Source: Pratylenchus scribneri
Lineage: Eukaryota > Nematoda > Chromadorea > Rhabditida > Pratylenchidae
Direction: 5' to 3'
NCBI GenBank assembly: GCA_030063045.1
Contig: JAQSEB010000057.1
Location: forward strand, 124,001-188,000
Length of the DNA stretch: 64,000 nt
Part shown: positions 36,591 to 47,999 of the stretch, piece after piece
How positions within the stretch are numbered: position 1 is the first letter of the stretch
How the letters are laid out: each line of letters opens with the position of its first letter
Program-made: the position numbers and the translations under genes
The notes under the pieces: model-generated
What the model was told of the DNA's origin: nothing
Database searches by the model: none
What the model saw: the letters and a program-made list of their open reading frames with translations, nothing else

Positions 36591-39500
36591 TTATAAGACT
36601 GCATTATTTCGAACAATAGAATTGGCCAAATCGATCAAATAATTGAATGCTTTTTCCAATGATTCAAATCTTTTCTTCATTTCTTCTGTTGGTTTCATCA
36701 TTTTCAGCCGTTTCAGTGTATCCTCAATGCATTGCAACGATCCATTAAAAACACATTCTTTGGCAATATTTCCCCCAAATTTGCTGTCCTCTCTCATCAA
36801 ATCGATAAAAGTTGCAGTGGCCAAAATCTGTGATTGAATATTTTATTCACGCATTAATTTATTGATTAACCTTTAATGGCATTGGCGCAAAAACAATATC
36901 GGAAGTAATTATTTGGACAATTTGGTAGGTGAGTGGTTCAATCAATTGCGTCCAAAGATGATTGATTATTCGTTCGTGCCGGACCATCACGACCATTGGA
37001 TCACTTTTTTGGTTGGTGCCATTATTCAATGCTAAATCCCCCCTTCTAATATCATATCCACTTTTTGAGAAGAGAATGTTCATTAAATCGCCGCCAATTT
37101 CATCCGTTGGGTTTTTTGTTGGCTGTTTTGGTGTTTCTTTGCAAATTGAAGATTGAAAACGGCAAAATAAATCAATGGCCCGTAAACAACTTGTGTAAAG
37201 AACAGTTTTGAATGGGACAGATTTGCTATATCCTACAAAATAAAATAATGTTTTATGCCTTAAAATATGCGTTAAACCTGGTAAAATAATGCATTGTAGC
37301 AAAAGGCAAATAATTGGTAAAATTTCTTCTTGTGCATTTGTTGGTTCCCTGAATCGTTCCAAAATAGTGCAAATTGAATTTATGAATCGAGTCATGCAGG
37401 AGGCCACTGATTCGGCCAATTCTGGACTCATTTCCACGGAGGCACAATAATCACGGAGCAGAAAAAGTGCATCAATTAAAATGTGTTGATGAATTCCTTT
37501 TAATATTTAAAATAATTCGATGAATTTATTTATATTTTTTTTACTTATATCAATAAATGGTAATGGAATTTGAATTGAAAGGACATTCATCAATGAAAGC
37601 CATCCTTGGAGTAAATGAGTGCAGGCACCTTCCAACAAATTTCGGGCATTTTTTTGAACACAATAATCCAAAATTGATCTAGCCTCCTAAATTGCAATTT
37701 TTATTTAATTTTAATTGATAATTTACCTCTTTTATAATTGAAATTTCAGTATTCATAATTGTGTTTATTTCACTGTTCAGCAAAAGATGCAAATAAATCA
37801 CATCGAATTGGTCAATATTGCAAACATTTTTGCGAATACACAATGAAAGTAACTTTAAAACAAAATAATTTACAATTTAATCAATTTGTAATAAAATAAA
37901 ACCTCTTCCACTTTTTGGGGATCAAATTTATTGAATTGTGGCATTTCAACATTTTCCACAAATGCTCGACTTCCATCAATCAGAGTCCATAATAATGCTA
38001 AAAATAGATATTTTAACATTGAATATTATTCTTTAAAACCTCTATTTTCGTCTTCATTTGCTAATAAAATTTTCAAATAACGACTTGGCTGTTCGATGTG
38101 ACCGGATTTAATCAATGATGAAAGATCCAATGCAATCAATTCCAAAATTATTCCCTAAAATTTAAATTAATATTAATCAGTATTAATTATGATTTACCTG
38201 AATAGATTTGTTCACTGTCTGAATTGAATATTTATTTTTTGTTTGTTTGGATGTTTCATTTTGAGTGGAAATTTTCGTCTCCGTAAATTGTGAATTTTGG
38301 TGATGTTTAAATATTGGCGAGGTGGCCAATCGATAAATTAAATCATATTGAGATCGAAAATAACGAAGCATCAGGGAAGAAACGGCGGCCTTCGAAGAAC
38401 ATATTCTCAGCTTAAAATTAATTTATTATTAAAAATAATAAAAATAATTTTAAAAATACAATTAATCGAAGTGCTGGTTCATAAAGACCCGAAAATTGGG
38501 AAGAAAGCGGATCCTCTGATTGGGCCAATTGAATGACAATTTCAATAATATTATGAAGGCAAGTTATGCAATATTGATTTACTAAAATGAAATAAATTAA
38601 TTTATTTTAAAAATGGAACCTGGCATTTCCATTCGGGTCTCCCGTAAATCATTCAAATCAAAATTCATAAGGAAATAAGCCAAATTTGGGGAATTTGGAT
38701 TTGATTCCACCGCTTCATTGAATATTTCAAAAATTAATCTGCAAATTTCGCCTTTCACTCGATTAGTCGGCAACGAATCAATTGAGGTGGTTGGCGGCAA
38801 ATCCAAAATTGAAATTTGGGTGTCCTCTTGGCCGAGTATTGAGAATGAGGCTGTGGCCAAAATTAATTGACTTCGCCGAGGCATAATCGACCGAATTATG
38901 TGTGCTTGGAGTGATGGCCTTTGTGCGGTGGCCTCCTTCAGAATTAACCAAATGTAAAATTTATGACGAATTAATTCATCCGCCTGAACAAAATTAATCA
39001 ATATTATTAATATTTAATCGTAAATTTAACCTCATTTAAATATTGAGCCAAAATTGCAATATAATTTGTTTGTTTTTGTTCCAAATTTGGAATTGGAGAG
39101 AACAGCAGGGATTCCAACGAAACAATCATAATATTTGAATTGACCGCCCGAATTGCATCGGCCAATGAAATTCGATGTGAAATTGCAGTGTAAAATAATC
39201 GAATCGCCGACAATGTTGCTTCCTCCCTGGATGGACTGAATGAAAATGATTCCTCCTGAAGTCGGCTGGCACCTTCGGCGATTATTTGCAAAAGCTAAAA
39301 TATTTTTAATATTTATTTTTGTGATGATTAAATAAACTGTTCTTGAGAGTGGACTATCGCTGAGTAATTGGGATAATATTTGCACTTCAATTGTATTATT
39401 TTCGACGGTTGACGGTGTTGCATAAAATGTTTTCAGCGGTTCATACAATGAATCAATGGCCAATTTAACAATTAACCACTAAAAATATATTTGTATTTAA

Positions 39501-40208
39501 TTTAATTAAAATTAAACCATTTGTTTTAAATCCATATATGAACGAGTTGAAAATTGGCATAAAATTGAGTTGACAATATATTGCAAATATGGAGCAATTT
39601 GTTGCGTTCCAGGCCGTGTTTTATGTTTGAACAGTTCTTTCATCAATGCCAGAAATCCTTGGGTACAATCATACATTTTTAATTGAGTTTCGCGTTCATC
39701 CAATTCTTGCTTAAAATTATTAATTTATTTATTTTTGCATAAATTTTGTGAATTAACCTGAATTCCAATTAATTTTCCATCCCCATTTCGAATACAAATT
39801 CCTTCGCAAAGTAAACAATTCCAAATGTTCACAGCGGCAATTTCATCAATGGCAAGGGCGGCAAGAAATTTGTAAAATTGGCCTTTCAAAACCAGCGGAA
39901 TTGGATTTGTCAGTAAACCGACGACGGATTCAATGCAACTCCAATTTTTTTCTTCATAAATTTTCCTTCGAGATTCCGCATTCTGCAAATTATATTTATT
40001 ATTATTTTTTTTAAAATAAATTTAAACGGACATTTTGAGAAATTGTTGTGGCAAATTTAATCCATGAAAGGAGGCCAGCCAATTCACTGTCCGATATTAT
40101 TTGCATTGTTGCCGTTGAACCATTCATCAATGGCATTGTTTGGATGTGGGCCCGGTAATAATCCAAATATTTTCGAATTGATCCGAAAAAATGATTCCAA
40201 TCAAACAT
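36591..40208 (-). CDS. npp-3: NUP205/NUP192-like nucleoporin lacking the N-terminal part
   Basis: Inner-ring scaffold of the nuclear pore. The first exon (Met at 40208, WNHFFGSIRKYLDYY) aligns with the middle of NUP205 (its WEHFFHSL segment), as do LLSWIKFATTISQN, VVGLLTNPIPLVLKGQFYKF and LAALAIDEIAAVNIWNCLL. Later exons keep helical-repeat sequence, with ESNPNSPNLAYFLMNFDL corresponding to the family's PPNLALYLLGFEL. The 3' end is at 36591. Predicted length is roughly 1000 residues against about 2000 for the human protein. The N-terminal roughly 500 residues are absent, since only 238 bp separate this gene from BUD31; the C-terminal half also seems shortened. It could be a truncated paralogue or one half of a split gene. 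Confidence 0.7.
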
Positions 40209-40446
40209 CGTTTTGATCTCTGCTGATTTAATTGTTCTTAAATTGGAATTAAATAATAATTAATAAATAATTTAAATATAAAAGTATTGATTAAACTTGA
40301 AATATATTGAAATAATAGTTCTTCTTGGAATTAAATTAATTTATCAGATCAAAAAATAGAAACAAAATAAAAATACAAGATGGAAGTATTTAAATGGATT
40401 CATCCTTCTTTATCCATCTCATCTCTACTCATCTCAATTAATTAAT

Positions 40447-41146
40447 TCATCCTGAACATCCTCGACAACCGCAATGAACGCATTCAATCACTCGACCCTT
40501 TAAAATGATATTTTATATTTAAAATTCATAATTATTTTGTTTACCGCGTCAATTTTGGATTTGGGCACTCGGCAAATGCAATTGGTCCCGAAATTTGTGT
40601 CTCTTGTTTGAATGCACCGAAGGCAGCATAAATTCTCGAATCCGGGTTTTTTCCATTTGGCCACCAGCTGCGCATCAACCAATTTTGCATCCAAACAAAA
40701 TTGGTACAATTCGCGTGAGATTTTTTCTTCTTTGTAGTGCAAATTATAAATGTATCGAGAGCGTTGATGGTGGATCTAAATTTGGACTGAATTTATTTAT
40801 TGTTATACTCTTTTATTTTTACTAGATTAATAAGAGATCGATTATATAAACTGCCCTCTCCCACTAATAATTACTTATAAATCTATAATCAAATATTCTC
40901 CGGTGGGTAATCAGCAATATTTATAATATAAATTTATTACCCGGAATACTGGCCAGACTGTCTCTGTTCGACGTTTTCCTTCATGTGGTTCAGTTTCTGC
41001 CTAAAATGAAGTTTTAATTTTGATTAATAAATTATTAAATTGACCTCACGCATCTTCGCTTCAAATTCTTCCAATGTCGGTTCAATTAGTTCCCAACCTT
41101 CTGGTGGCTTTTTCCTCATTCGACGCAATTTTGTAGCGAGGGACAT
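40447..41146 (-). CDS. BUD31: BUD31/G10 spliceosomal protein
   Basis: Small, highly conserved component of the activated spliceosome. The product starts [20 protein letters not shown] (Met at 41146) and continues [68 protein letters not shown] and [17 protein letters not shown]. The metal-binding Cys-rich C-terminus ([20 protein letters not shown], then [14 protein letters not shown]) is complete, with stop at 40447-40449. Length is about 145 residues, as in other animals. It sits between COG8 and the NUP205-like gene on the same strand with short gaps. Confidence 0.97.
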
Positions 41147-41307
41147 GTTGCTAGGTTAAAGTATTTCTTAATATTATTTTAATTAAAAAAAACAAAACGA
41201 AATAATAATCAAGAATATAAATGAAAAAAAACAAAAAAAAATAAAATTTTTTAAATAATTAAAATTCTTTTTATTTTCATTAAATAAAATTATGCAATTA
41301 TAAATTA

Positions 41308-43533
41308 TCATTCGTTTTCATTAATATCATCATTCATTTTTCCATTTTCTGACATTTCTTCCTCGATTTCGTCGACTTTTTGCAATTGATTTTCTTCCGA
41401 TAATCCTATTGTGATATTATTTTGCATATCCAAAATTTCTTGAAAAAAGCTTCCATGTTGACAAAGAGCAAATAAATTTGAATTTGCAAAAGTGAAATTC
41501 TTTTCCTAAAATGGTAAAAATTATTTTTAAAATATTTTAATTAAAATACATATTCTTCGGGTAGGCAATTGTCCGATCGAAAATGTGATCGAATACATTT
41601 GTCATATTGAAAACAATGAAAGAAGAATTTGTTGACAAATGGAATAAAATGCCGAATTATTAATAAAGCCGCATTTTTAACTTTTGGAATTTCTTCTGAT
41701 TTTGGTAGAAATTGATCAAGCCATCCAAAAATATTTTGCAAAGAAGAGAAAATTCCATTGAAAATTTGTTTAATCTAAAGAATTCTTTACATTATTTGTA
41801 ACATTAGGGTAAAATATTTACAAAATTAATGCAAATAAAATCCCTCATTTCATTCAAAGCATCGATAATAGCATTGCCAAAAATACAAAGGTCATCCCAA
41901 ATGCAGAGTTCAATTGGTGCCGAAACAATCTTGCTGGCGTTCACCTCCAATTCCTTTCTAGCATTTTCAAAAATATCACTATCCAACAAATGAAGTTTTG
42001 TTTTGTCCGTAAAACTTAATATTCAATTAAATAGGTGTTTTAATTAATTTTTAAACCTTTTTGTTGCCTGAACGATTTTTGTTTGGAAAAAATCGATAAT
42101 TATTTTGGAAAATTCAAAGTGAACAAATTGCCGAAAATCAAGGCCCATTCGTCCAAAAGAAAAGGCAAAACTCATAAGCTAAAAAATAATTTATAAATTA
42201 ATATTTTTAAATTCAAATTACCTTGGAAATTGTTGCTTCAATATTTATTAATGTTTTATTTTCTGCTGTTCTGATTAAAATGAGCAATTTTTCTATATTA
42301 TGTTGAGCCCATGATTGGAGTAAATAATTTTGCGAACTTCCGGTCCATCGTTCCCAACGAGGATCATCATTCATTGAAACCTGTCAAAATAAAAGTTTAT
42401 TTAGTCTAAATTCCATTCAAATATTTTACATATTTTCTTTTATTATCTGAATCCGGGAAAACGGCCAAATACAAAACAATTGTATCATACATGCATTCTC
42501 GGTAAATTTCAATGACGCGTAAAATAAAATCAGCCTCGGGCTAAAATTTTATATTGATTAAATGAATTTTTAAAAATAAAAACTAACCAAAATGGCCAGA
42601 ACTTTCTTCTCTAAATAAATATCCCTGTATTGTAGAATTGAAATCCTCAGTTGTGTATTTGAAATATACGGAATTTTACGAATATTATTCACAATCTTTT
42701 TGTTTAAAAAACAATTATTTTTACTTAAATTGATTCTTACTTGAATGCTTTGTGCCAAATCAAGTGGTCCCGAAAATTTGCTGAAGAGTCCATCAAGCAG
42801 ACTGTGCCTCGATTCAATTAAATGATGTATAATATCCTAGTGAAATTTAAAAGGCAGGCATTATTGTTGAATATACTTTATAAATAACCAACTTGGAATA
42901 CTGGGTTATTAATAAGTTTAGTTTGTTTCATTGAAAGTGCAAAATTTGTTATCGCATAGGCATGCTCATAGTGACCAGTCTTGATACATCTTTCCATCAA
43001 CTAAAATTATACATATTATTTTATTTTAAACTGTAGATTCGATTTTACATTTTTCAGCTTTAATACTTCCCAAATAAGGCAATTTGTTGATCCTATATCG
43101 TCCAAAACTTTAAATTCGCTAATAATTTCTTTTGATGATGCGTCCTTGAAATTGTTAATTGCTGTTTGTATATTTGGGAATTCCTTCTTTAATTCATGCA
43201 TTTCTGCATCCATTTCGGAAAACTAAAAATTTATGAAACAAAATGAAATGAATAATACCTTATCTTTACAATATTCTGCCGTTTTGCCGACATCAACATA
43301 AGTTCTGTAATTATTGAACGCCAAATTACTTAATTCACTTTGCAATTGATAACTTTTGACATCAATTTTTTCTTTTTCGGCTTCTAAATTTTAATTCTCT
43401 ATAAATTTTAATTTTAAAAAGTTGACTTACGTAATCCTGATAGATTTATCGTTTGAAAATTCTGTTCTAATGATATGATTTGATGATCATCTAGAATAGT
43501 ATGTTCCCGATCTTGATTTAATTCATTCATCAT
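41308..43533 (-). CDS. cogc-8: Conserved oligomeric Golgi complex subunit 8 (COG8)
   Basis: Subunit of the COG tether for retrograde vesicles at the Golgi. The start MMNELNQDREHTILDDHQII is at 43533 and the stop TGA at 41308-41310. COG8 landmarks are QSELSNLAFNNYRTYVDVGK then TAEYCKD near the N-terminus, LMERCIKTGHYEHAYAITNF, RKIPYISNTQLRISILQYRD, EADFILRVIEIYRECMYDTI, MSFAFSFGRMGLDFRQFVHF and an acidic Glu/Asn-rich C-terminus. Length is roughly 600 residues, normal for the family. It is the most upstream gene of a five-gene minus-strand run. Its putative promoter is only about 260 bp long before a transposon insertion at 43795. Confidence 0.85.
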
Positions 43534-43825
43534 CTAGATAAATTCACAAATTAGTAAATTCTAGATTGTTCAAAATCAAAATTTAATTACATAAATGTAA
43601 CGTGTGTTTTATGTTGGATTTACTATGATGTGTGAGACCTTGTGAAATATGAAATTTATGAACTATCACACAAAAAGTATAAATAAAGATTGGTATTTAA
43701 TATTTACTGCAAGCATCCAAGCTCGAAAAACATTCATCAATGTTCAAGTGGCTCTTCCTCCTTGTAAAATCATAATATTATGTGAATGGTTTAACCCTAG
43801 GGTTACAATGGGGCGTTTTGCCGCA

Positions 43826-44048
43826 GCGGAGAACTGACAACTTTTTTGCCGTTTTCCGCAGTTGTGGTTACAATCACCGGAATTATTTTTCCGTTGCGGC
43901 GAGTAAAACCTCCGCATTTGCCTGTCATTGTAACCATATCATTGTAACCACATCAAATGCGGAGGTTTTACTCGCCGCAACGGGAAAAAAATTCCGGTGA
44001 TTGAAACCACAACTGCGGAAAACGGCAAAAAAGTTGTCAGTTCTCCGC
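43826..44048. repeat. 94-bp-arm inverted repeat (hairpin) inside the transposon
   Basis: Positions 43826-43919 are the near-perfect reverse complement of 43955-44048, with a 35-bp spacer. The left arm begins GCGGAGAACTGACAAC and the right arm ends GTTGTCAGTTCTCCGC. A transcript of this stretch would fold into a long stem. It lies directly inside the left terminal repeat. Confidence 0.95.
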
Positions 44049-44883
44049 ACCGGCAAAATGTGCAAAAAACGCCAAGGTGGTTACAATGAAATTCGTTGAG
44101 CGTTTTTCCATTATTGAAATAATTTAAAAAAATATTTTTGAAAATTATTTTAGAATTTTAAAAATTTGATAAAAATTTAAAATCGGGTATATCTGATTCA
44201 GAAAAATTTCCTCTTTTTAATGATATAAAAATCAAATGAAAATTTAAAAATTTATGTGATTTACATTTTTCACCTATATAAATAATTTTTTTCTCGTCCA
44301 AACAAATAAATTTTCATATCACTGAAAAGAGCAGAGTTTTTTACATAGGATAGGATCATTTTGGAAAACTTATAACATTTTTTAATATTTTTAAAAATCT
44401 CTTGTCAGTATTTTTGGGTAAAATCGAGAGGAAGATGCATTGCGAAATGCTAATTTTTATATCATTGAAAAGAGCAGAGTTTTTTACATAGGCTAGAATT
44501 AATTTGGAAAGCTTATAAATTTTTTTAATATTTTTAAAATATTTTTAAAAAAGTCTAGTCTAGTGTTTTGGGGCAAAATAGGAGGGAAGACGCACTGCGG
44601 AAAACGGAAAAAATCAAATTTTTTGAATCGACTGCGTCTTCCGTTTTGCGGAAAAAATGACAAAAATCGCACCACTGTAACCAGAACAGCGGATAATCCA
44701 TTTTGCGGCAAAACGCCCAATTTTCATCCCCTGGTTACAATAAAAAACGGAGAGCGTCTTGCGTTTTCCGTTCAACGGAAAAAGTTCGGCGTTTTCGCTG
44801 GGGTGGTTACAAGAAAAGACGTTGCGGAATTGAGTTTTTCCGTTCGACGGAAAAATTTTCTGCGTTTTCCGCAGTATTGGAAC

Positions 44884-45577
44884 CAGGGATGAGCGCATTG
44901 CGTTTTGCGTTAATTGCGTTCATTTTTGCCATTGCGTTTCGTTTTGCGTTTTGCGTAAAAATGGGAAAATTAACGCAAAAAAACGCAAAAATGCAATGAA
45001 AATTGTTTTAATTTAATTTCAAAAAATTGATTTTTTAATGAAATTTGTTTGTTGATTTACCATTTTTGGGCTTGAATTTTTCGCTGCGCGGCCATTTTTG
45101 GCTTGAATTTTTCGCTGCGCGGCCATTTTTGGGCTTGAATTTTTCGCTGCGCGGCCATTTTTGGCTTGAATTTTTCGCTGCGCGGCTCGAAAAAATTTCT
45201 TCACAAAAAACGTAATCTTAGTGCTGGATGTTTCTGGATTGTTCATTCAAGATAAAAAACCTAATTGAAAAATTTTAATCAATTTATATTAGCTTAAAAC
45301 GAAAATCTTTTTTTCTGACACCAAAATCTTTTTTTTTCTAGGCCAATGTACTTTTCTTTGAAAATAAATCTGACAGCCCTGACTTGATAATAATTGAAAA
45401 GAAAATTTTAATTTTCAAAAAAAAAAATTTTTTTTGACCATTGCGTTTTGCGTTTTGCGTTATTGCGTCCATTTTAGGCCGTTGCGTTGCGTTTTCCGTT
45501 TTGCGTAAAAAAAAATTTTGAACGCATTGCGTTTTGCGTTTTGCGTTCGGTAGCTTTTGCCGTTGCGCTCATCCCTG
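44884..45577. mobile_element. hAT-like MITE nested in the TAA-flanked transposon
   Basis: A 694-bp element with terminal inverted repeats CAGGGATGAGCGCA at the left and TGCGCTCATCCCTG at the right, flanked by an exact 8-bp direct repeat ATTGGAAC (44876-44883 and 45578-45585). An 8-bp target duplication and TIRs starting CAGGG are typical of hAT elements. The interior is simple: many CATTGCGTTTTGCG blocks next to both ends, and a 31/32-bp tandem repeat. No transposase is visible. Confidence 0.9.
45061..45186. repeat. Four-copy 31/32-bp tandem repeat inside the hAT-like MITE
   Basis: Four consecutive units of the form CATTTTTGGGCTTGAATTTT followed by TCGCTGCGCGGC. Units alternate between 32 and 31 bp because every second unit lacks one G in the GGG run. 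Its minus strand gives a basic repetitive peptide that I do not regard as coding. Confidence 0.95.
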
Positions 45578-45658
45578 ATTGGAACCAATCAAGACGTTCG
45601 CCGCTGCGGCAAAACGCCCCATTGTAACCCTAGGGTAAGTTGGGGGAGGAATGGTCTA

Positions 45659-46084
45659 GAAACGAGGGTCGGGCGCCCTCAGCGAGTGCTGAGGCCCCTC
45701 ATTTTGGGAGTGGAAGGGTGCTGGGATGATTGGAGGGAATTAGGACTTGGATAAAGACTCTCGGTCGATGAAGTTGTTGATTTTCCCCATTCCCTTTTCC
45801 CCTTCCCCTGGCCAGAAGAAGAGATTCATCCGTTTATTGTTCCATCCTCCAACTCCGATAAAGTGGTAAAATCATCAATGTTAAATATGGGACAAATAAG
45901 GCGGGGCGAGAATAAGGTGAAAAGGGAAATGGATTGATGGATAATGGCTGGGAACATTTCTTGGGGGAATGTGATTAAGTGGATGAGAATGAATGGGAAT
46001 AGATTGAAGAGAAGAGCTGTGGACTTTGGATGGTTTTATGGATTAGGCTAAATTGGGAAATGACTAAGGCAGTAATGCCTCACA
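45659..46084 (-). repeat. 3' LTR of the retrotransposon (left copy)
   Basis: 426 bp, reading identically to the copy at 50029-50454. In the element's orientation it starts TGTGAGG and ends CCTCGTTTC. It is preceded on the plus strand by the target duplication GTCTA. Confidence 0.95.
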
Positions 46085-46981
46085 CCTCCCACCGACGCGA
46101 AGACCGGTCCCTCGGTCACAAAATTATTTTTGGGTTGATTTTTTTTTGCCTAATTGTTTTGAACAGTTTGGGCCAAAATTGAATTGAATTTTGAAGTTTG
46201 AAGGCCCCTTAGGCTTCCCCCGACAGGCTCAGTAGTAAAGGCCCCAAGTTAATTTGCCTTGGCATTTTGCCTTCTGGCGATTGTTGCTGTTTACCTCCTG
46301 TCCGCTAGGGAAGATTCGGGGGTACTTGTCCGAAACAAATTATTTTGGCCCAATTGAAAAATGAAATCGAAAAAAATTTTGTTTAAAAGTAATTTTGTGT
46401 TGCGGAACCGTTTTCTGGTAGGTGGAAGTGTTTATTTTTTTGAGTTTCCCAATTGTCCGAAACGAGTTTTCCAAAAATCCTTAGCTAATTATTTGTGAGT
46501 GAGTTGAGATGAAATAGATTAACAAATAATATTTTGAAAAAGAATGGTCAATAGTTAATACAAAAGAAAATGACAAAGAAAGAAAAATGTGAACAAATAG
46601 TCAAATAAAATGCAATTGAAATGTCAATTGATTGTTTTTTTTTGTGTCATTGTCCATCATTTTGGTCATTTCTTTTGAGTTGGCACATTGTTTGCTGACA
46701 TCCACATCGGCCCATTGATTTGTGCCACCATTGATCCATGAAATTGGGAAAATTAAAATTATTTTTTAAATAGGATGGGTTTGAAAAAAAACGGTTAAAC
46801 TCGCAGTGATGCATGGGTTGCTGCCAGAAATGAGGATGATCAGCCATTGAATTGATGGTTGGAGAGCAATGTTATTTTTGGATGTGGATCTGAAAAAAAT
46901 TTTTGAAATGGCGCCACCTAACGGCGGTTGGAGAAATGTAAAATGTTGAGTTGAGTGCCATTGAATTGCCATTGATATGCA

Positions 46982-47977
46982 TCATTTACGATTGTGAGAG
47001 ATCCGCCAATCTGATTTGATTTGCTGAGCAACCAAGTCAGCAATATTCTGCATGTCCATTGGGCTTAATGAATGGCCATTTTGAACGTCAAAATCGCATT
47101 CCTGATTTTGCCAAATTTGGTTGTCATTGCTTTGTCCGGAGTTTTCTCCAGTGCTGGAATTGTTGAATGATCCTCGGCCGCAGTGTGTGCAAAAATCCTC
47201 ATCGTTGAATTCCTGTGGTGAATTTTGGTTTGAAATATTTGTTTGAAAATTTTGAGAAAAGGCGTTTCGATTGGAGCTTGGCCAATCGGAATTGTATTGG
47301 GTTTGATTGTTGGAAAGGAAAGGATCGAATTCATTTTGCGAATTGTTTTGCTGTTGCTGGAAGTCATTGCTTAGATTATTGTCATTCAATGCCCAAAGTT
47401 GTCAATCCTTTTGCTTGAAGGCAGGCATGGTTTCCACTTCGATTGCTTTGTTGCGTGCTGTTTCAAAATCCCTATGGGATCCAGACAATTTCACCAAAAA
47501 CGATATTTCCGGGTTCATCCGGTCCAAAAACGTTTCGCACAATCGCTCCTTTCTGTCTTTTGAGTTGTGCATGGAGTAAGCTGCTTCGGCCAAAGGGATC
47601 AGTCTGTCGAGAAACTGGGTGATTGTTTCGTCTGGTTGTTGCTTGCAAGCCGACAGTACTGTCCTTGCGGTATCCCTTTTGATTGGAGAATCGATGATTT
47701 TTGCCAAATTTGTCATTGCGTTTTGAAGTGTGTTCTTTTTGTCCGGTTCCAGCTCCTCAAGATGGTTTCGCGCAGTGCCTTCCAGGTAGAGTTTCAATCT
47801 GCCAATTTTTTCTGCTTCCGTCCATTTGCTGCCGAAAGCTTGTACGAAGTCGTTGAATTTTCCTGCCCATGAAGAGAATGTCTGGTTTGAATTGATTGAG
47901 AATGGGGTTAGCGCTGTTATTGAATTCATTTTGAAAAATTTTTTGGTTAAAATTGACTGTTTATTTGACTCGGTCAA
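46982..47977 (-). CDS. Retrotransposon gag-like protein, interrupted by one in-frame stop
   Basis: Two open segments lie in the same frame, 47402-47977 (191 codons) and 46982-47389 (135 codons), separated by a TGA at 47402-47404 and three or four sense codons. The first segment has the features of a retrotransposon gag domain: FSSWAGKFNDFVQAFGSKWT, LKLYLEGTARNHLEEL, and QQPDETITQFLDRLIPLAEA. The second is Asn/Gln-rich with a single CTHCGRG half-knuckle and ends QQIKSDWRISHNRK. If the TGA is read through, a product of about 330 residues results; otherwise only the first part is made. No nuclease or polymerase follows downstream. Confidence 0.7.
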
Positions 47978-47999
47978 ACTTCAGTTCTTTTGAAAAAAA

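Larger units (their letters stand above)
43795..45635. mobile_element. Non-autonomous TIR DNA transposon flanked by TAA
   Basis: The ends are perfect 35-bp inverted repeats starting CCCTAGGGTTACAATGGGGC and ending GCCGCAGCGG (43795-43829 and its reverse complement up to 45635). They are bounded on both sides by TAA (43792-43794 and 45636-45638), a 3-bp target duplication like that of PIF/Harbinger elements. Inside are a long hairpin (43826-44048), an imperfect direct duplication of about 140 bp (44316-44450 and 44456-44595), extra TIR-like blocks (GCGGCAAAACGCCC near 44703) and a second nested element. No transposase frame is visible, so it must move in trans. Confidence 0.85.

Noticed and set aside
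44563..44999. Overlapping open frames in the TIR element as a possible transposase
   Set aside because: They consist of repeated TIR-like GCGTTTTCCGTT blocks and contain no catalytic motif.
45019..45246. Basic repetitive minus-strand frame (AAQRKIQAKNG-type)
   Set aside because: Product of the 31/32-bp tandem repeat inside the hAT-like MITE.
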